Below, in pieces: positions 1 to 12,331 of a DNA stretch of 64,000 nucleotides (positions are counted from its first letter, which is position 1; each line of letters begins with the position of its first letter). The stretch comes from Aspergillus flavus (lineage: Eukaryota > Ascomycota > Eurotiomycetes > Eurotiales > Aspergillaceae). Below the pieces are notes generated by a model. It was not told the origin of the DNA, did not search any database, and worked only from the letters and a program-made list of their open reading frames with translations. Position numbers and translations under genes: made by a program. The stretch covers positions 4,216,001 to 4,280,000 of the forward strand of contig NC_092406.1 of NCBI RefSeq assembly GCF_009017415.1, in the 5' to 3' direction.

Positions 1-2206
1 TAGTATGGTAACTGCCAGGAAAATATAATACAACAGAGACCTGCGGTTGTATTAGCGGGAGGTCCAAGCTGATATCTCAAAATCTTAACAACTCACCAGA
101 TCCATGCTATGTCCCCCCAGGGAAGGTTATTCACAAGCTTCAGTGTGTCCCGGGCAGCCTGAACGCAGATTGAGCTCGCCTTAGTCGACTCGTTGAAGAT
201 GGTTTTGTGATCAACGTCCCACTTGACGTCAATTGTAGAATGTCGCATATAGGCAAAATGAATAGTCAAGGGCAGACGGTGGATCATGATCATAGAATTA
301 TAATAGCCAAACTGCAAACCAGCAGTAGCAAATCCAACCAGGAAATCCTGACTGGCTCCTCTCGGCTTCAGTTGTTGGGTGAAAGGGCTTGCATTATGCC
401 ATTCTTCAAGTTCCTCTCGGAGCTCCCGGACAATATCGTAGATCTCTCTGGGAGACATTTTCTGCAGAGCCTTAACAGCATAAAGTTTACTATATACCCG
501 GCTTCTTATGAGCGTCAAATGGCAAAGCTGGCGGAAAAAAGAAGCATTGCCGTTCATTGTAAACTCATCATCATTATCCACCTCGGGAAAACCGATATCA
601 AGATCGTCTGGATGCTGGGTGGGCGAACTCCCCGTCCGTATGCATGCGCTACACCATTTATGAGTTAGCCTCAAATGATATGAAAAGGAAAGCATATATC
701 GGACGGGTGTTACCTCTGATCAAGGATATAGGCAACCCAGAATACCCTCTTCCTCTGTTCTTGCTCGGCCTGGGAAAGATGGGGTCTGGGAACGTCACGA
801 TGAAGCCCCATTCGTTGGCATGATCGTATGGCTGCTGTTATGATAGGTGATGCTGACTGAGTACCCGAATTTCCTCGGAGAAATAAAGCCATGCCAATAA
901 GGGCCTGCACGCTCAGAATATCGGTCCTCCGTAATGTCAGCTCCGGAAATACTGACATAGCATTCTTGTAGTACAGCCAGGCTTTCTCCCTATCTTTTTC
1001 TGACTTCTGACAGTTGGAAAATCGATATTCGTAAGCTAAAGAGAGAATAATATTGATGCTGGCCCAACGGGCAGCATCATCACACGTCTGTTGCGTATAC
1101 TGCCATTCAACCAACTGCATAAATGTCGCCTCATGGTACAGTGGGAATAACCGGTTCACTGTGCGAAAATAATCCTTCAATAAGGAAAATACTTCTGCTC
1201 TCGGAGGTAAGGGCTTAAAGACTGTGGACGAGAACACGTCATGGAATACATCTGGCCGCCAGTGATCCCAAGGGTTGTCGTGGTCCTTGTTCTCGTGTAG
1301 TAGAGTAAGAAACCTAGACTCTCCTGTCTTGCTCTTGATCCACTCAATTCCATCTCGAGATAAAATGGACAGGAATGAAGATCGTCCTGGTAATTAGTCA
1401 ACCAACACGTGCCTTAGAGAAGCAACATAGGGGGGTAATGTTTGTCTGACGTACCGTAATATCGAGAGTCTTCTCTAGGGTCATAGCGGAAGAGGGGTGG
1501 CTGATGCAGGGTGCTATCCCAAGGTAGTTTCTGGCTCTGTCCGGCAGATTTAGTCGATAGAGACGTGACGTTCGACTCTTCGTTTGCAACATGTATTGAG
1601 TCTGTCGATGCCGGCATCCCGGAATCACGGCTCATCGAACCATAATGTTCGTTTTGTGTAGGATCAATATCAGTTTCGTCCTCAGAGTTGTCGTTACCAT
1701 CTTCACCACCGGAATCAAGTTGAGTAATATCGTCGTCGTCTAGAAGACCTGCAGCGCGGAGTAAAGATTCAGTCTTCTTCAAACGTTCTTCTAGGGTTTT
1801 CACGTAGTTCGTTCTAGAAGGGACTATTTAGCGACAGAAGGCCCTTGAATGGTTGTAGGTGAGAGTTGCAGTGATATACCGATACCTTTTCAGATTATCT
1901 CTCTTCTCTTTCCTTGTGGTGAATTTGCACGTTATGTTACGACGCATACATTGGATACAGGCCGTGTCGGAGCCCTCAACTTCGCATTTGACTTTCTTCT
2001 TATAGCACATCTCACACGCCTGTCCAGACGAACTCAACTAATGCACCTTGTGCCGGGCACAAAGGAATGATTCTTACCAATGGGTTGCGTCTTCGATTTG
2101 CCAGACCAGGACCGTTGCTCAATCGCATACCCTGCCGGGCAATGGAAGAGCTGCCCAGCGCCCCCCAAGATGGCACAAACCCAGCATCCCGCGCTGGGTT
2201 TTGCAT
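1..2206 (-). CDS. Zn2Cys6 fungal transcription factor (partial, runs off left edge)
   Basis: Exons on the minus strand: 2206-2078, 2037-1880, 1813-1455, 1386-714, 648-97 and 40 to beyond base 1. All junctions keep frame and about 637 residues are visible. Residues 51-80 carry a binuclear zinc cluster with six cysteines at 51, 54, 61, 70, 73 and 80 (C-x2-C-x6-C-x8-C-x2-C-x6-C), followed by a basic linker and a short coiled coil (about 97-115) as in Gal4-type dimerising regulators. The middle holds the Fungal_trans domain, with the family landmarks RKRVFWVAYILDQ and the following RTG segment, split by an intron. The first exon is inferred: its 40-nt intron (2077-2038) is very short, but without it no ATG precedes the cluster. 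It probably acts in the nucleus as a sequence-specific regulator; target genes cannot be told. The neighbour on the other side lies outside the window. Confidence 0.85.
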
Positions 2207-5200
2207 ACTTCTTTTACTAGATCAGGCAGTTGAACCACAGGAAGCGTCAGTAGGCCGGGCCCGTGCCCCGGGGTCAACGGATCATATGTTTGCTAGAAAC
2301 CCGCGGAGTGGATTTGGCACCGGTCCACCACCAAGACCACAACTCTGGTAAGCCCGACGTTATGTTAGGGTTGAATATATGATGCTTAAGATGATGAGAA
2401 AGCATAAAAATAGAAATTAGAGAAGAAGAAGCGCGGGGATTTGACGGTCAGTATCGGTTGGATCCCACCGAAGTTAAACAAGCTGGAGGACGTGGAGGAG
2501 CAGACGGGGAAAGCGGGCAAATGATAGGGCCACACAGTTCGAATCTTAACCTGACGGCCCCATTTAGTGTGGGAAAGTCTTTGCCGCTTCTCCGGCAAGA
2601 TGAATAGAGTCAATAGACAGGTACCACTGCACTATTCTCATATAGGGTTGGTATATAAGCACATCGAAACGGATTATATAGACAAGAAGGATGTAAAATC
2701 CAGAAACGATTATGATGAATTTTTTTTTTTTTGTTTTTACAGCCTGGTTTCTTTTTCCGGTGCGGGTTGAAGCGCTATTATTAATGTTAAAGTTGATGCT
2801 TTTTTTCGTTTTATGTCTCGGGAATCGGCGCTTAGCACATCCGATCCGGGCCCACCATATTTCTTGATATCAAAAAGGGTCTGGAACTCTGGATGTTTAG
2901 AACGCTTCGATGATAGAATCACAACTACATGGAGCAACTGGTCGCCCTGCGACGTTTCCTTCGAAGATTGGTCTGAGTTCTATAACTAGTGGTGTTTTAC
3001 GTAAATGTAAAGACGCACTTCCCCTTTTGTTCGATTTTTTAGAAACCCGCGCTTGGGCTGAGGATCAGAAGCCACCGTGCTATACTTACAGCGAAGAGTA
3101 GTCTTCGTGAGTCTTAGTGCAGTGCTTTGATGGACTTGGAAGCTGCAGAGTCCTTTTCCGTATCCGTATACTACATTGTTTCGCTCAGCTTCAATCCAAC
3201 AGAAGTGCCCACTATGGCCACGTGAACATTGTAGGAGTTTACCCCTGATGACACCTTATAGGTGTGCGCATAGGAATGTTGCCTTGTCTTGAAGTAGTTG
3301 GTCACCAGTGGCTATAAGTGCCCAACACTGTGCTAGCGATGGATATCCGGTGATTTGTCGGGAACCTGTGATAGCTATCGAGCGAGTCTGTGGGTATTCG
3401 CTCGAAAGGCGGTCATTTTGATGATGGCATATTTCGGAGGGATTGAGCTTCTGCCCGCAGTTTAGTCCTTAACGTAGTAACTTCACAACGATACATTGAC
3501 CATTTTGTCTGGAGAGCAGAAGCTGAGCCATTGAACTAGATTGCGCCTGAGATGGAATGCGAATCAACCGAAGGCTTTATCCTCCTCCCGGTCGCAGCGC
3601 TATCTTCTTCGGCAGCGGAATAGTTCTTATAGGGTCTTGTTTTCTTGAGGCTTGAATAATTGATATCGAGGGTCGGTCAGTGTGGCAGGAGTTTTCGGAG
3701 TGCTAAAACCAGTCATCTTCGGAGAAACTGTTGACCGTGCAGTAGCCTTGAGTAGGGTTGTGAAAGGGGGCTAGAACGCGACAAATACCCAGAGTTTTCA
3801 GTGTACGAGACATAAGCCCCAGGTCAAGTAGATCGCGAATGAGTGTACTGTACCTGTAGAACATCTTGCGACTGCAGAGTTGCATCCTAGTCCCATCTAG
3901 GGTATCTGTCCTCAGTGCGGAACAGAGTAGAGCGACTGCATAACCCTTGTTTCTGCTATCCTGTCAAAAAGACATTTTTCTGAAGTATGGCGCATTAACA
4001 CATATCTAGTGTTGATTCAAGTTGGTCCAAAGCTGTTGATCTCATAGCCAAATGAAACAGTTCCGAATCTCGTTCGGCACAAAGCCAAACATTGGAATAT
4101 GCAGCTTCCAAGTGACGAAAGTAGACGGGAATCTACGGAGTATGCATCTGCACGGATAACGACTGAGGGCTGTCAGGACCAAATGACTTAGATCGAAGGG
4201 AATTCGAGAGTTTCAAGACGTGTTGTTAGTGGGGACGAGGATTTAGGGTCACGACAGCCCTTGCTTTGGACTGCCTGGATCCCAAGGCTGCCTCTCACGC
4301 AATCCGCCAGAGGACTCAATCACGCCATTTTCTACAGAGTACATGTCGAAAGATAGTGAGAAACTTACGAAATACGTTCAGTCATCTGGTGGATCAAGGC
4401 GCATGAACTAGATTCACGCAGGTGCATCGTTTTTACAGGCCACTTTTAGTCTGTTAGAATGACACGGAGTAGCGGTAGTTATAACCGGTATTGTGATTCA
4501 GTCATACTACAGCACCACGAGGTCTAGGAGAGTTATAAAAGATTGCGAATATGCACCAGCCTGCAAGCTTTGGAACTGGAGAGCCGTGGTTTATGCCCAG
4601 ACCACATGGAGACACCGCGCTAACTGGAATATTTCTCAGGCTTTAACCCTAGATACCCGCACACGTCGAAATTGTCAATTGGCCATTTCCGCCCCCAATA
4701 GAGTCGGGTGGCAAGTATGTGCGCTTCGAATATAGGAGGCCTCCTAGACGGTGGCTTTTCCATTGAATGCGTAGTATGGATCATTAGACTAGGGGCGAAA
4801 GCACCAAAGCCGGGCTCGGCTTCTTTCAGTCAGATCCGGTCCTGTAGACAACAGATGATCTGTCCTAGATGGTTCTAAATGTAGATATCGATGGCATTCA
4901 TATAAAGAAACTGCCCCATGCACATGACGGTGATTGTGCCTCGCAATTAGAGAGACCCATAGGTAGACTGCGGACTTCACCGTTCGGACCTTATACTGTA
5001 CTCCGTACTAAGCACAGAAATGGTGGATATGCCGCTCAAATTGCCACACCACGAAGTCATGGTGGAGTCTATCAGAGTGATTAGTAGTGAACCTAATTGA
5101 TGGTGGGTGGACTTGTAGGTATCGTTTGAGACCAGAAACCCCTGGCTAACTGTGGATCACATAATCAAGACTCTCCTTGGTGTAGATAGTTTCGAGGTTG

Positions 5201-7030
5201 TACTGTATGGTACTCCATGTATACAGACGAGCAGCAGTATCCCGAGGTCAGTAGGTCAATTCAACGAGACATCTTTCTTGGTTTCTTTCCCCACGCCTCT
5301 GCTGTTCGGATCAGGTTACGCAGCGGAAGAGCCGATCAACTTATCTCCTCAGAAAAAAGTACCACGGAGCTGGACAAGGGGAGGGACTGTTTCTTCCCGC
5401 CGTGGAGCGCGGGGAAAGCCGCCAGCAAAGGACAATGAAATAATAATAGGATTCAGAACTCAGGAGGTCGAGAAATGCCAAGCTTTTGCTGCTTGCCTTG
5501 TAAGCCTTAGGGTCATAAAACTGGGACGAAGTTTAGAAGACGGTCCGCGTCATTTAGGAACGCGTAAGGTATGGGTGTGATTCGCTCAAGAATTGGTATG
5601 AAACCATAATTGCTTTAGGACTAGAAGTCTGGAACAGTGGTTCCTTTTTCCCCGAAGTGGAGTTTTGTCATGAACTAAGGGAGAGGATAGATTGAAAGAG
5701 CCATGGAGATGGAGAGTACTGGCACACACTCGGACTTAATTTACTTTACCGTATGGATAGGCCGTTACTGCATCGTTAGGTACTTGAGTACTTGGGCGAT
5801 TATGCCAATCACAATTCTATTTCGAGTACATCAGAAGGACCTGTAACTTTCCTGATCCACTCAGATACGTATCCATATTTTGCCAGTATCTTCTAGTACA
5901 CTAACGGTACTGGAAGACACTTACGTAGCGACGTCGTATGGATGCATAAGCATGTGGACGTAATTTTCCTCCCCTTCCCGTCCCCTATTGATGGGCGGAG
6001 AAGGAAATCCACACACTTGATCATGATATACCCCCCCAATGGGACGAATATCATGTTCTACTGGCCGTGGAATTCCTGTTCTTATTTTTTTGTTCTCTAT
6101 ATCTACTACCCGTATTCCCCCCCTACGTTTCCCTTTCATCCGTTACTTTTACCTCCGACCTTTTTTCCTTCCACCCCCCCCAAAAATACAACTGTTCCCG
6201 CCGTTCCGCTGAGGAAGTGGTAAAATTACCATACAACTTATTCCCGAGGCTGCCACTGGCGAACCAGAGCGTGCGATCACGACATTTCTCCATTCTATCA
6301 GATCATCCACTAGCTTGGACGGGCGTGAGACGATCAGCTCTCTTGCCTCGTTCCAATTGCTCGCCGCTGCTACGCCTGCTGCTTGCCCCTCTGGCTGGTG
6401 CTCCATCAATCGCCCATGTCTCTGCGTTGGTGATATTGGTCCTTGTGGTGTGGTTCTTTTTCGCTCCTTGCGACCCCCTCCGAAGCCCCCCCAAATCCGG
6501 CTTCTATCGTCTCCATTCGTACGAGGTTTATTACCAACTTTGTCCTTCCCGTCGCGGGCCGTTATTGTTGCTGTCACTATTATAATTATTGTTCTAATAT
6601 TATTTTCACTCGTGCTCTTGCGTACGTGGCTGGTCAACCTCCCGCGCTATGCGACTTGCGATGCAGTGATCGCGGAAGAGATATCTTTGCGACAAATCAT
6701 ACAATCTTGGACCTGTGAAATTTGTGCATTCCTGGACCAATTCCGAGCTTTCCCCTCTTTGAGCCGATCTGGGGTTTGACTTTCTTCTCTGGTTCAAGCT
6801 TGTTCTGGCGCCATCGCCATCCAGTCTGGTTCCTGCTCTTCTCCAAAGAAGAAGCAGTCCAAAAAAAAATTAAATTAAATTAGGTGGGCGCAAGAGGTAA
6901 TTCAGAAGAAGGAAAAAGAAAAAAAAGAAAAATTACCAGAAACTTAAATTAAAGAGGCAAGGATCAAAACGAGGCCATTACCAGAACGGACGCAGCTCTA
7001 AAACCTCTAAAAACCCATCGCGCAGCCAAT
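2207..7030. other. 4.8 kb gap without recognisable genes
   Basis: The first few hundred bases must hold the promoter of the zinc-cluster gene, and roughly the last kilobase the promoter and leader of the bZIP gene, which is rich in pyrimidine runs (for example around 6120-6190). Open frames here are short; the longest, 5152-5580 (142 codons), has no recognisable domain and no spliced partner. Two copies of the TACTCCGTA/TACGGAGTA 9-mer lie at 4134-4142 and 4999-5007. A six-codon upstream ORF (6649-6669) precedes the bZIP start. I see no transposase, reverse transcriptase or long terminal repeats; an old, decayed insertion or a non-coding RNA cannot be excluded. Confidence 0.5.
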
Positions 7031-8594
7031 ATGTCAGATGAGCACATCGCTCGTCAGACAGCGTCAAGCCTCGATAGGCTTGAGAATTTCAACTTCTTAC
7101 TCTCCCGACACGATCCTGCCCTGGCAAAGAGTCGACATTACTCTTTCGACGCAGACGCGGCCGGCTTGGCTCCTTTTCAAAACCTGAGCATGGATTACGA
7201 CCAGACTGAGGGAATGGGCGGTATTTCCGTCAGTTCCTACGATAGCATTGAGGATGAACGGAACCCGATCGATGTGAGAGGGTATCCCTATCATGGTAAG
7301 TCTGAGCTTTTATGACTCTCAATGTTGCATTGTTTGCGCCATCTTCTCGATCCCTGGTTCGTGTCTCAATTTTGTGGCCTTTGCGGCATTAGGTGGAAAT
7401 GGTAGAGCTATTGCTGAGGCGCACTCGGATCGTGGCCAAAGCTGATCTCGTTCGTCTCCATCTAAATATCTCCTTTCCCTTTTTCCGGGGAAAAGCTTCT
7501 TCTTGTTTGTTGTGCCATTAGCTTGTTTGCAATTGTTAATCGTGGCTGTCATTGTTGGCGTTGCTGTCCAACTCTTATCGCTCGTGGATCACTCCATACT
7601 TTATTACCCATAACCTGTTAAAGTCGAGGTTTAACTTTGGGCTCATGTATGTTTTGCTTCATCTATCTCCCTATTGTTTTTGCCTGTTTTTTTTTTCTCT
7701 TTTCTTTTTTTAATTTGCCAATTTTCTTATACCCCTTTGGTTGTATTCTCATCTGCACCCGCATGCCTGGTTGATCACGGAGACGAGCACGCAATCCATC
7801 ACACCAATGACAACGTCGGTAACCTTGTCGTTGGTGTTGCCGGACCCTTAGCCACGCATCTCCCTCTGTTCATCTAAAGCTCCCCACCAAGGGTCTTATG
7901 TCCCCCTTGGAGCTTCCCTCGTGTGATAACACTTGCTCCTTCTTTCTGTCTTATCACCTTGCTAGATCTATGCCTACAGCGTTGCTGTCCTAGATTCTGC
8001 TCATTCCGTTGCTTACATCTATTCCCAGCAGCTGATAAACACATCAACTACTCCCTCCCCGACCAAATGATCTCATATCCAGCTCACCCGATCTACCCTC
8101 CAATCTCTTATGGACCTGATGATCTGGGTCATGCCCCGGGGGCTCTGACACCCTCGGACGTTTCATCATCCATATCACCCCCGAATGGTCAACTCGGACA
8201 CACCAAGTACAGCACGCAGATCCCTGGTGATCACCTCGCTTCTGCACTTTCGCAAGAAGAGCATGTTCGTCGTGCTGCCGAAGAAGACCGGCGGCGGCGA
8301 AACACCGCGGCTAGCGCCCGGTTTCGCATGAAAAAGAAGCAGCGTGAGCAGACGCTGGAACGGACAGTGCGAGAGACTACGGAGAAGAACGCTACTCTCG
8401 AGGCCCGCGTAGCCCAGCTGGAGATGGAAAATCGATGGTTGAAGAATCTCTTGACTGAGAAACACGAATCGACGAGTAGTCGCATGCCGCCCCCACCGGA
8501 AGACAGTACAGCCTTGAACCAAAAAGGCAACAGTGGCGGAAACGGCCAAAAACACATCCAGCCAAAAAAGAAGGGTGTGGGCACCGATAACTAG
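7031..8594 (+). CDS. metR: bZIP transcription factor, MetR/Cys-3 type (sulfur regulator)
   Basis: Two exons, 7031-7295 and 8029-8594, give 276 residues. The basic region and leucine zipper lie near the C-terminus (about 170-235): a run of arginines, then NTAASARFR and KKKQREQ, followed by heptads ending in ENRWLKNL. This NTAASARF signature is typical of the Cys-3/MetR branch of fungal bZIPs, which switch on sulfate uptake and assimilation genes when sulfur is scarce. The N-terminal exon has no known domain. The donor is a consensus GTAAGT at 7296; the intron is unusually long (733 nt). The acceptor is a tandem CAGCAG, so exon 2 may start at 8029 or 8032, both in frame, differing by one alanine. 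The paralogue MetZ is an alternative identity. The family is firm, the exact orthology less so. Confidence 0.75.
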
Positions 8595-11046
8595 AGACTA
8601 AAACGAAGAAGTCTTGTTTTTCTGTTACCTTGTGTATCTTCAGCTTTTCCTTCTGTCTCTCTCCCTCCTCTCCCTCCTCTCTCTCCTTCCGACATTACTA
8701 CATGCTCATGCTTTGGGCGTTGGTTCCAGTTTCCCTCTTCGCATCTGTCTTCATATCCTCTATCTATTTTTGGGCTGGTCATCCGTCCTATGATGGAGGC
8801 ACTTGACGATGTAATGACCTTTCATCATTTTTGTTTCTGCTGTGCGCGAGTGCGAGTGCGCGACCTGAGACACGGTATCATTTTCTAGGCTGTTTGGAAC
8901 GTTTTTGTTTTTTTTTCCCTGTTTCTCTTGCTCGCCCTTCTGTTCGTTCTTTCTTATTAGTCATGCTTGGTGAATCTTGCAGGCAAATTGGGGGTGATCT
9001 ACAGTTTTCTTGAGTCTTCACGGATCAGGGTCAGGGTCTCCTCCGCCCTGTCACCCGCAATTGGAGTATAAGGATGGAATTTAGTTATTGTCGGTGTTGA
9101 ATTTGGCAAACCCATATCGCACGTTGGACTTACAACATACGAGCCTACCGTGCCCGCAGTAGCTCAGCTTAAATCTCTGATAGGGACTAGAGCTGAGAAT
9201 CAACTGATTGGCGTTCAAATTTCATTCATCCGAAGTTTGTCCTAAACCCGCTCCGCGTATAGATTGCAGGCGAGAGGTATACAGGATATATGAATCACAC
9301 ACAGGATCCAGGACACAGGCACATTCGAGCAAATTGGGTTTGTGTCTTGAAATATATATGGGGAGTGTTTTCTTGAACATACATTCGCAAGGGACTCGAA
9401 GCTCATCAGGCTGCAATGTTTGCCTTGCTCTTTTTTTATTCTAGGGCTGTTCTATCTTGGCGCTTGTTACGGAGTACTGGCTACTACGTTTTGAATAGTG
9501 ACTACATACATATCAGGCTTCAGCTTTTCATCTTTGGACAAGAGATCCAACCGCAAAAACAGTATTGTACTCTACTACAATCCACGGGTCGCCTTTGTAA
9601 GTCTCTGAAAAGAAAATAACAAGAAAAGAAAAGTACCGTAGGGAGCAGATATGTCCTCTGGAGGAGCAGACGCCTGAATTGGATGTATACCCAGGTACCT
9701 CATCTTACGGAGACAAAGCAGCTGATCGAACAGACGAAATGTGTATGGATACCCTCTGAGTACCAACCAGTGAGGAAAGTGACGGAGAGGTCTGGAAAGT
9801 ATAATCCGCCACGAATATCAAACACGTACATACACATACCGTGCAGTGTACATATATCATATACACATGGCAATAAAGGGGGGGAGGGTGGGAAAAGCAA
9901 TAAATTAAATAAGAATCAATAAAAACAAAACACCCCCAGAAGTGATCATCACCCTCGACCGAAGAAAAGCGGTCGGTCGAAAGTGTAGAATCCGGGGAAC
10001 AACAAAAGCAACGAATGGAGCATGGGCGTTGACATCATACTCGTCGGCTATTCATGGTCCAGAAGGAAGTTCCGGGGCGGCTAACGATAATCAGTACCGA
10101 AACAGTCCACGATCACGGGGACGTACGACAATAGTTGAGTTTCGAGTTGTCTCGAGTTGAAATAGTCACGGGATTGGCATTTCCATATGATATCAACTGT
10201 CCTTGACGTGTTGAGTTCTCTCTATGTTTCTGATAATCTTTGGTACGTCTAGAATGGGAAAGTTAAGGGGACAAGTTGTGTTGTATGTATGCTATGTATG
10301 TACTTCGTCTGTCGTCGATGTTCTTATCGCAGACGGGCTGCCATGGTGATCGTCCGCTATGTTACTTGATTTGGGACAGATCGACGCCAATGTCCAATCG
10401 GTGATACGTAGCAAAGGCCCGCTTTAACGAGTGGAGTAGTCCCTGGCTTTACAGCGTCATCCGGAACCATTCCGATACTTGAAGTATACGAGATATTAGC
10501 TTGTATTATGAACTTCTACCTGAAAAGAATTAATTACTATTCCTATCCTGAACAAACCGTTACACCAATTCAAATCACTATAAGAATATACTGTCGCACA
10601 TAGTATGGTATTACATTATTCAATTAAACACAATGACCCCCCCCCTCGCCCGACAGTCTGACCCATGGTATCACAAAGATTCCGGTCTCTCGTTTCTTTG
10701 CCCCCTCGGTTCGTTTCTTCGGTCAGTATAAACATCGTTCTTCATCCGTGAATAGTAAGAGGGCCATGGCATCATCAGCCGGACTCGAGGCGTACAACGG
10801 CCAGAATGGGCATCTGGATACAATCTTCTTGTCGGGTAGGTGCCCGTCGAGGGTTTGAATTAAGAGTAGTAAACAACACATGGGTGGTAACATGAACAGA
10901 GATGAAATCACGACAAAACGACAACATCACATCAAGCGGGACTTCAATCCGGAGTATCACAAGGATGAAAAGACGAGGACTCGGCAGAAACCATCAACAT
11001 ATCATACCTATACCGATGTTGATGTTTGTGGCTGCAATTGGCCGCC
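8595..11046. other. Intergenic region between bZIP and Pil1-type genes
   Basis: This 2.45 kb lies between the ends of two convergent genes. It starts with pyrimidine-rich sequence that is probably 3-prime UTR. Open frames are under about 80 codons and none looks like a known protein. A TACGGAGTA 9-mer sits at 9468-9476. A run of seven T at 9431-9437 and a C-rich run near 10638-10647 are simple sequence. I see no RNA gene. Confidence 0.5.
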
Positions 11047-12331
11047 TTAGACGCTGACAGGCTCGCGTTCTTCTTCTCGACCCCGAGCCTCTCCGTCCAC
11101 GGTGCTAGCGACTTCCTCACCATCTTCAACGTAGGTTGGGTGCTGGTCAGCAGGGACCCACGAATCCCGATCGCCCCTCATGGGCTGGTCCTGAGTAGAG
11201 AGGTCGACACCATCGCGGTTCTTGCCGATAGCCTCCCGGCGACGCTGAGATAGGGTGCGCGTGCGCTGTGACACGTCGGACTTGACGGCGGCCTTAGAGG
11301 TAACCCAGTTGGCAAGTGCCTCTTCGCAGTCCTGAATGATAGCCTTGCTAGCATCGTATCCATCGTACGAGGCGCGAGTTTCACCAGGGGTGACTGGAGT
11401 ATCGTCGATGAGATCCAGAAGGTGCTTGCCGTAGCCAGCGATGATGGCCACCTTCTCGCAGTGCTCACGGAGTGCATCGAACTGGTACTGGAAAGCTGCC
11501 TTGAGCTTCTCGCGAGTGATGTTGGAAAGCTGAGCCTCGGCTACGAGGGACTCGGCTTCTGCGCGAACCAGCTCTTGCTCGAGAACCACGATCCGAGGAG
11601 AGTTTGGGTCCTTGTACTTGAGCTTGGCGATCTCATCGGTGATCTTCTGCTTGCCTATATAGTTCTTCGTGAGAATCTCTCTAAGCTAGGGTACTCGAAC
11701 AACGAAGATCAACTTACGGTCTCGGCTGGGCTGAACGGAAGCTTCAATGTTGCGAATGCTCTTGATGGTGACACGGTACTGATCATAACGGTCGACATAG
11801 AGGTCTTCCAACTCTCCGATTTCATAGAGCAACACGCCGATCTTGTCTGTGATGTCGGACACATCTTCGTCACAGTTCTCACCCCAGATGGACAGTTGTT
11901 GCTGTGAGCATGTTAGTTGGCATTCCCATGATTCATGTGCAAATCTCTTCCACGTACAGCGGTCTCCATTCGCTCCTTGGCTACCATTTCCATGCTGCGC
12001 ATGACATTCTTCTCCATCTTAACGAGCTGGGAGAGCTTCCTTGCAAGATCGGGTCCGAATGCGCCGGCGGCATTCTTACGGAAGGCATGGCCTGGGCCAG
12101 TAGGTATTGTCAGCACCATTTGCGCAGCAGCTTCCAACGCTGCAGGGGGGGCTGCTCGCAAGGAGAAACTTCCATCTGCCGCGAGACAGCCGGAGGAGCT
12201 CGGACACACTCACCGAAGCCGCCTTTCCCAATCCATCGGTTTGTCTTGGTCGTGGACAACGGCGGAGGCGGATTCTCAATCTGCGATGCGGTGGGCATGC
12301 GCGATTGGCGCATGGAATAGGTGCGATGCAT
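11047..12331 (-). CDS. pilA: Eisosome core component Pil1/Lsp1 family (PilA-like)
   Basis: Four exons on the minus strand, 12331-12214, 12091-11958, 11901-11718 and 11654-11047, give 347 residues, the normal size for the family. The start MHRTYSMRQSR and the segment GAFGPDLARKLSQLVKMEKN are hallmarks of Pil1/Lsp1, followed by the BAR-type domain (about 45-270) with SPRIVVLEQELVRAEAESL. The tail is acidic and Ser/Thr-poor apart from the end. Pil1 proteins bind PI(4,5)P2 and shape furrow-like eisosomes under the plasma membrane; in yeast they are controlled by Pkh kinases, and the TLSQRRR segment near residue 270 resembles a phosphorylated region. Aspergilli have two such proteins (PilA, PilB); I favour PilA from the conserved start, without certainty. 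A Sur7-family gene, whose product marks the same membrane domain in yeast, lies 16 kb to the right. Confidence 0.92.

Noticed and set aside
5152..5580. 142-codon plus-strand ORF in the left gap
   Set aside because: No recognisable domain, no splice-joined neighbours and amino-acid composition like random translation.
6067..6779. Overlapping frames of 150-170 codons upstream of the bZIP gene, on both strands
   Set aside because: They arise from pyrimidine-rich sequence lacking stops; several frames are open at once and none resembles a protein.
9150..9240. tRNA-like A box (TAGCTCAGCTTAAAT) and B-box-like GCGTTCAAATTTC
   Set aside because: The T-arm stem cannot pair, and the D-arm and anticodon arm do not fold; no acceptor stem is found.
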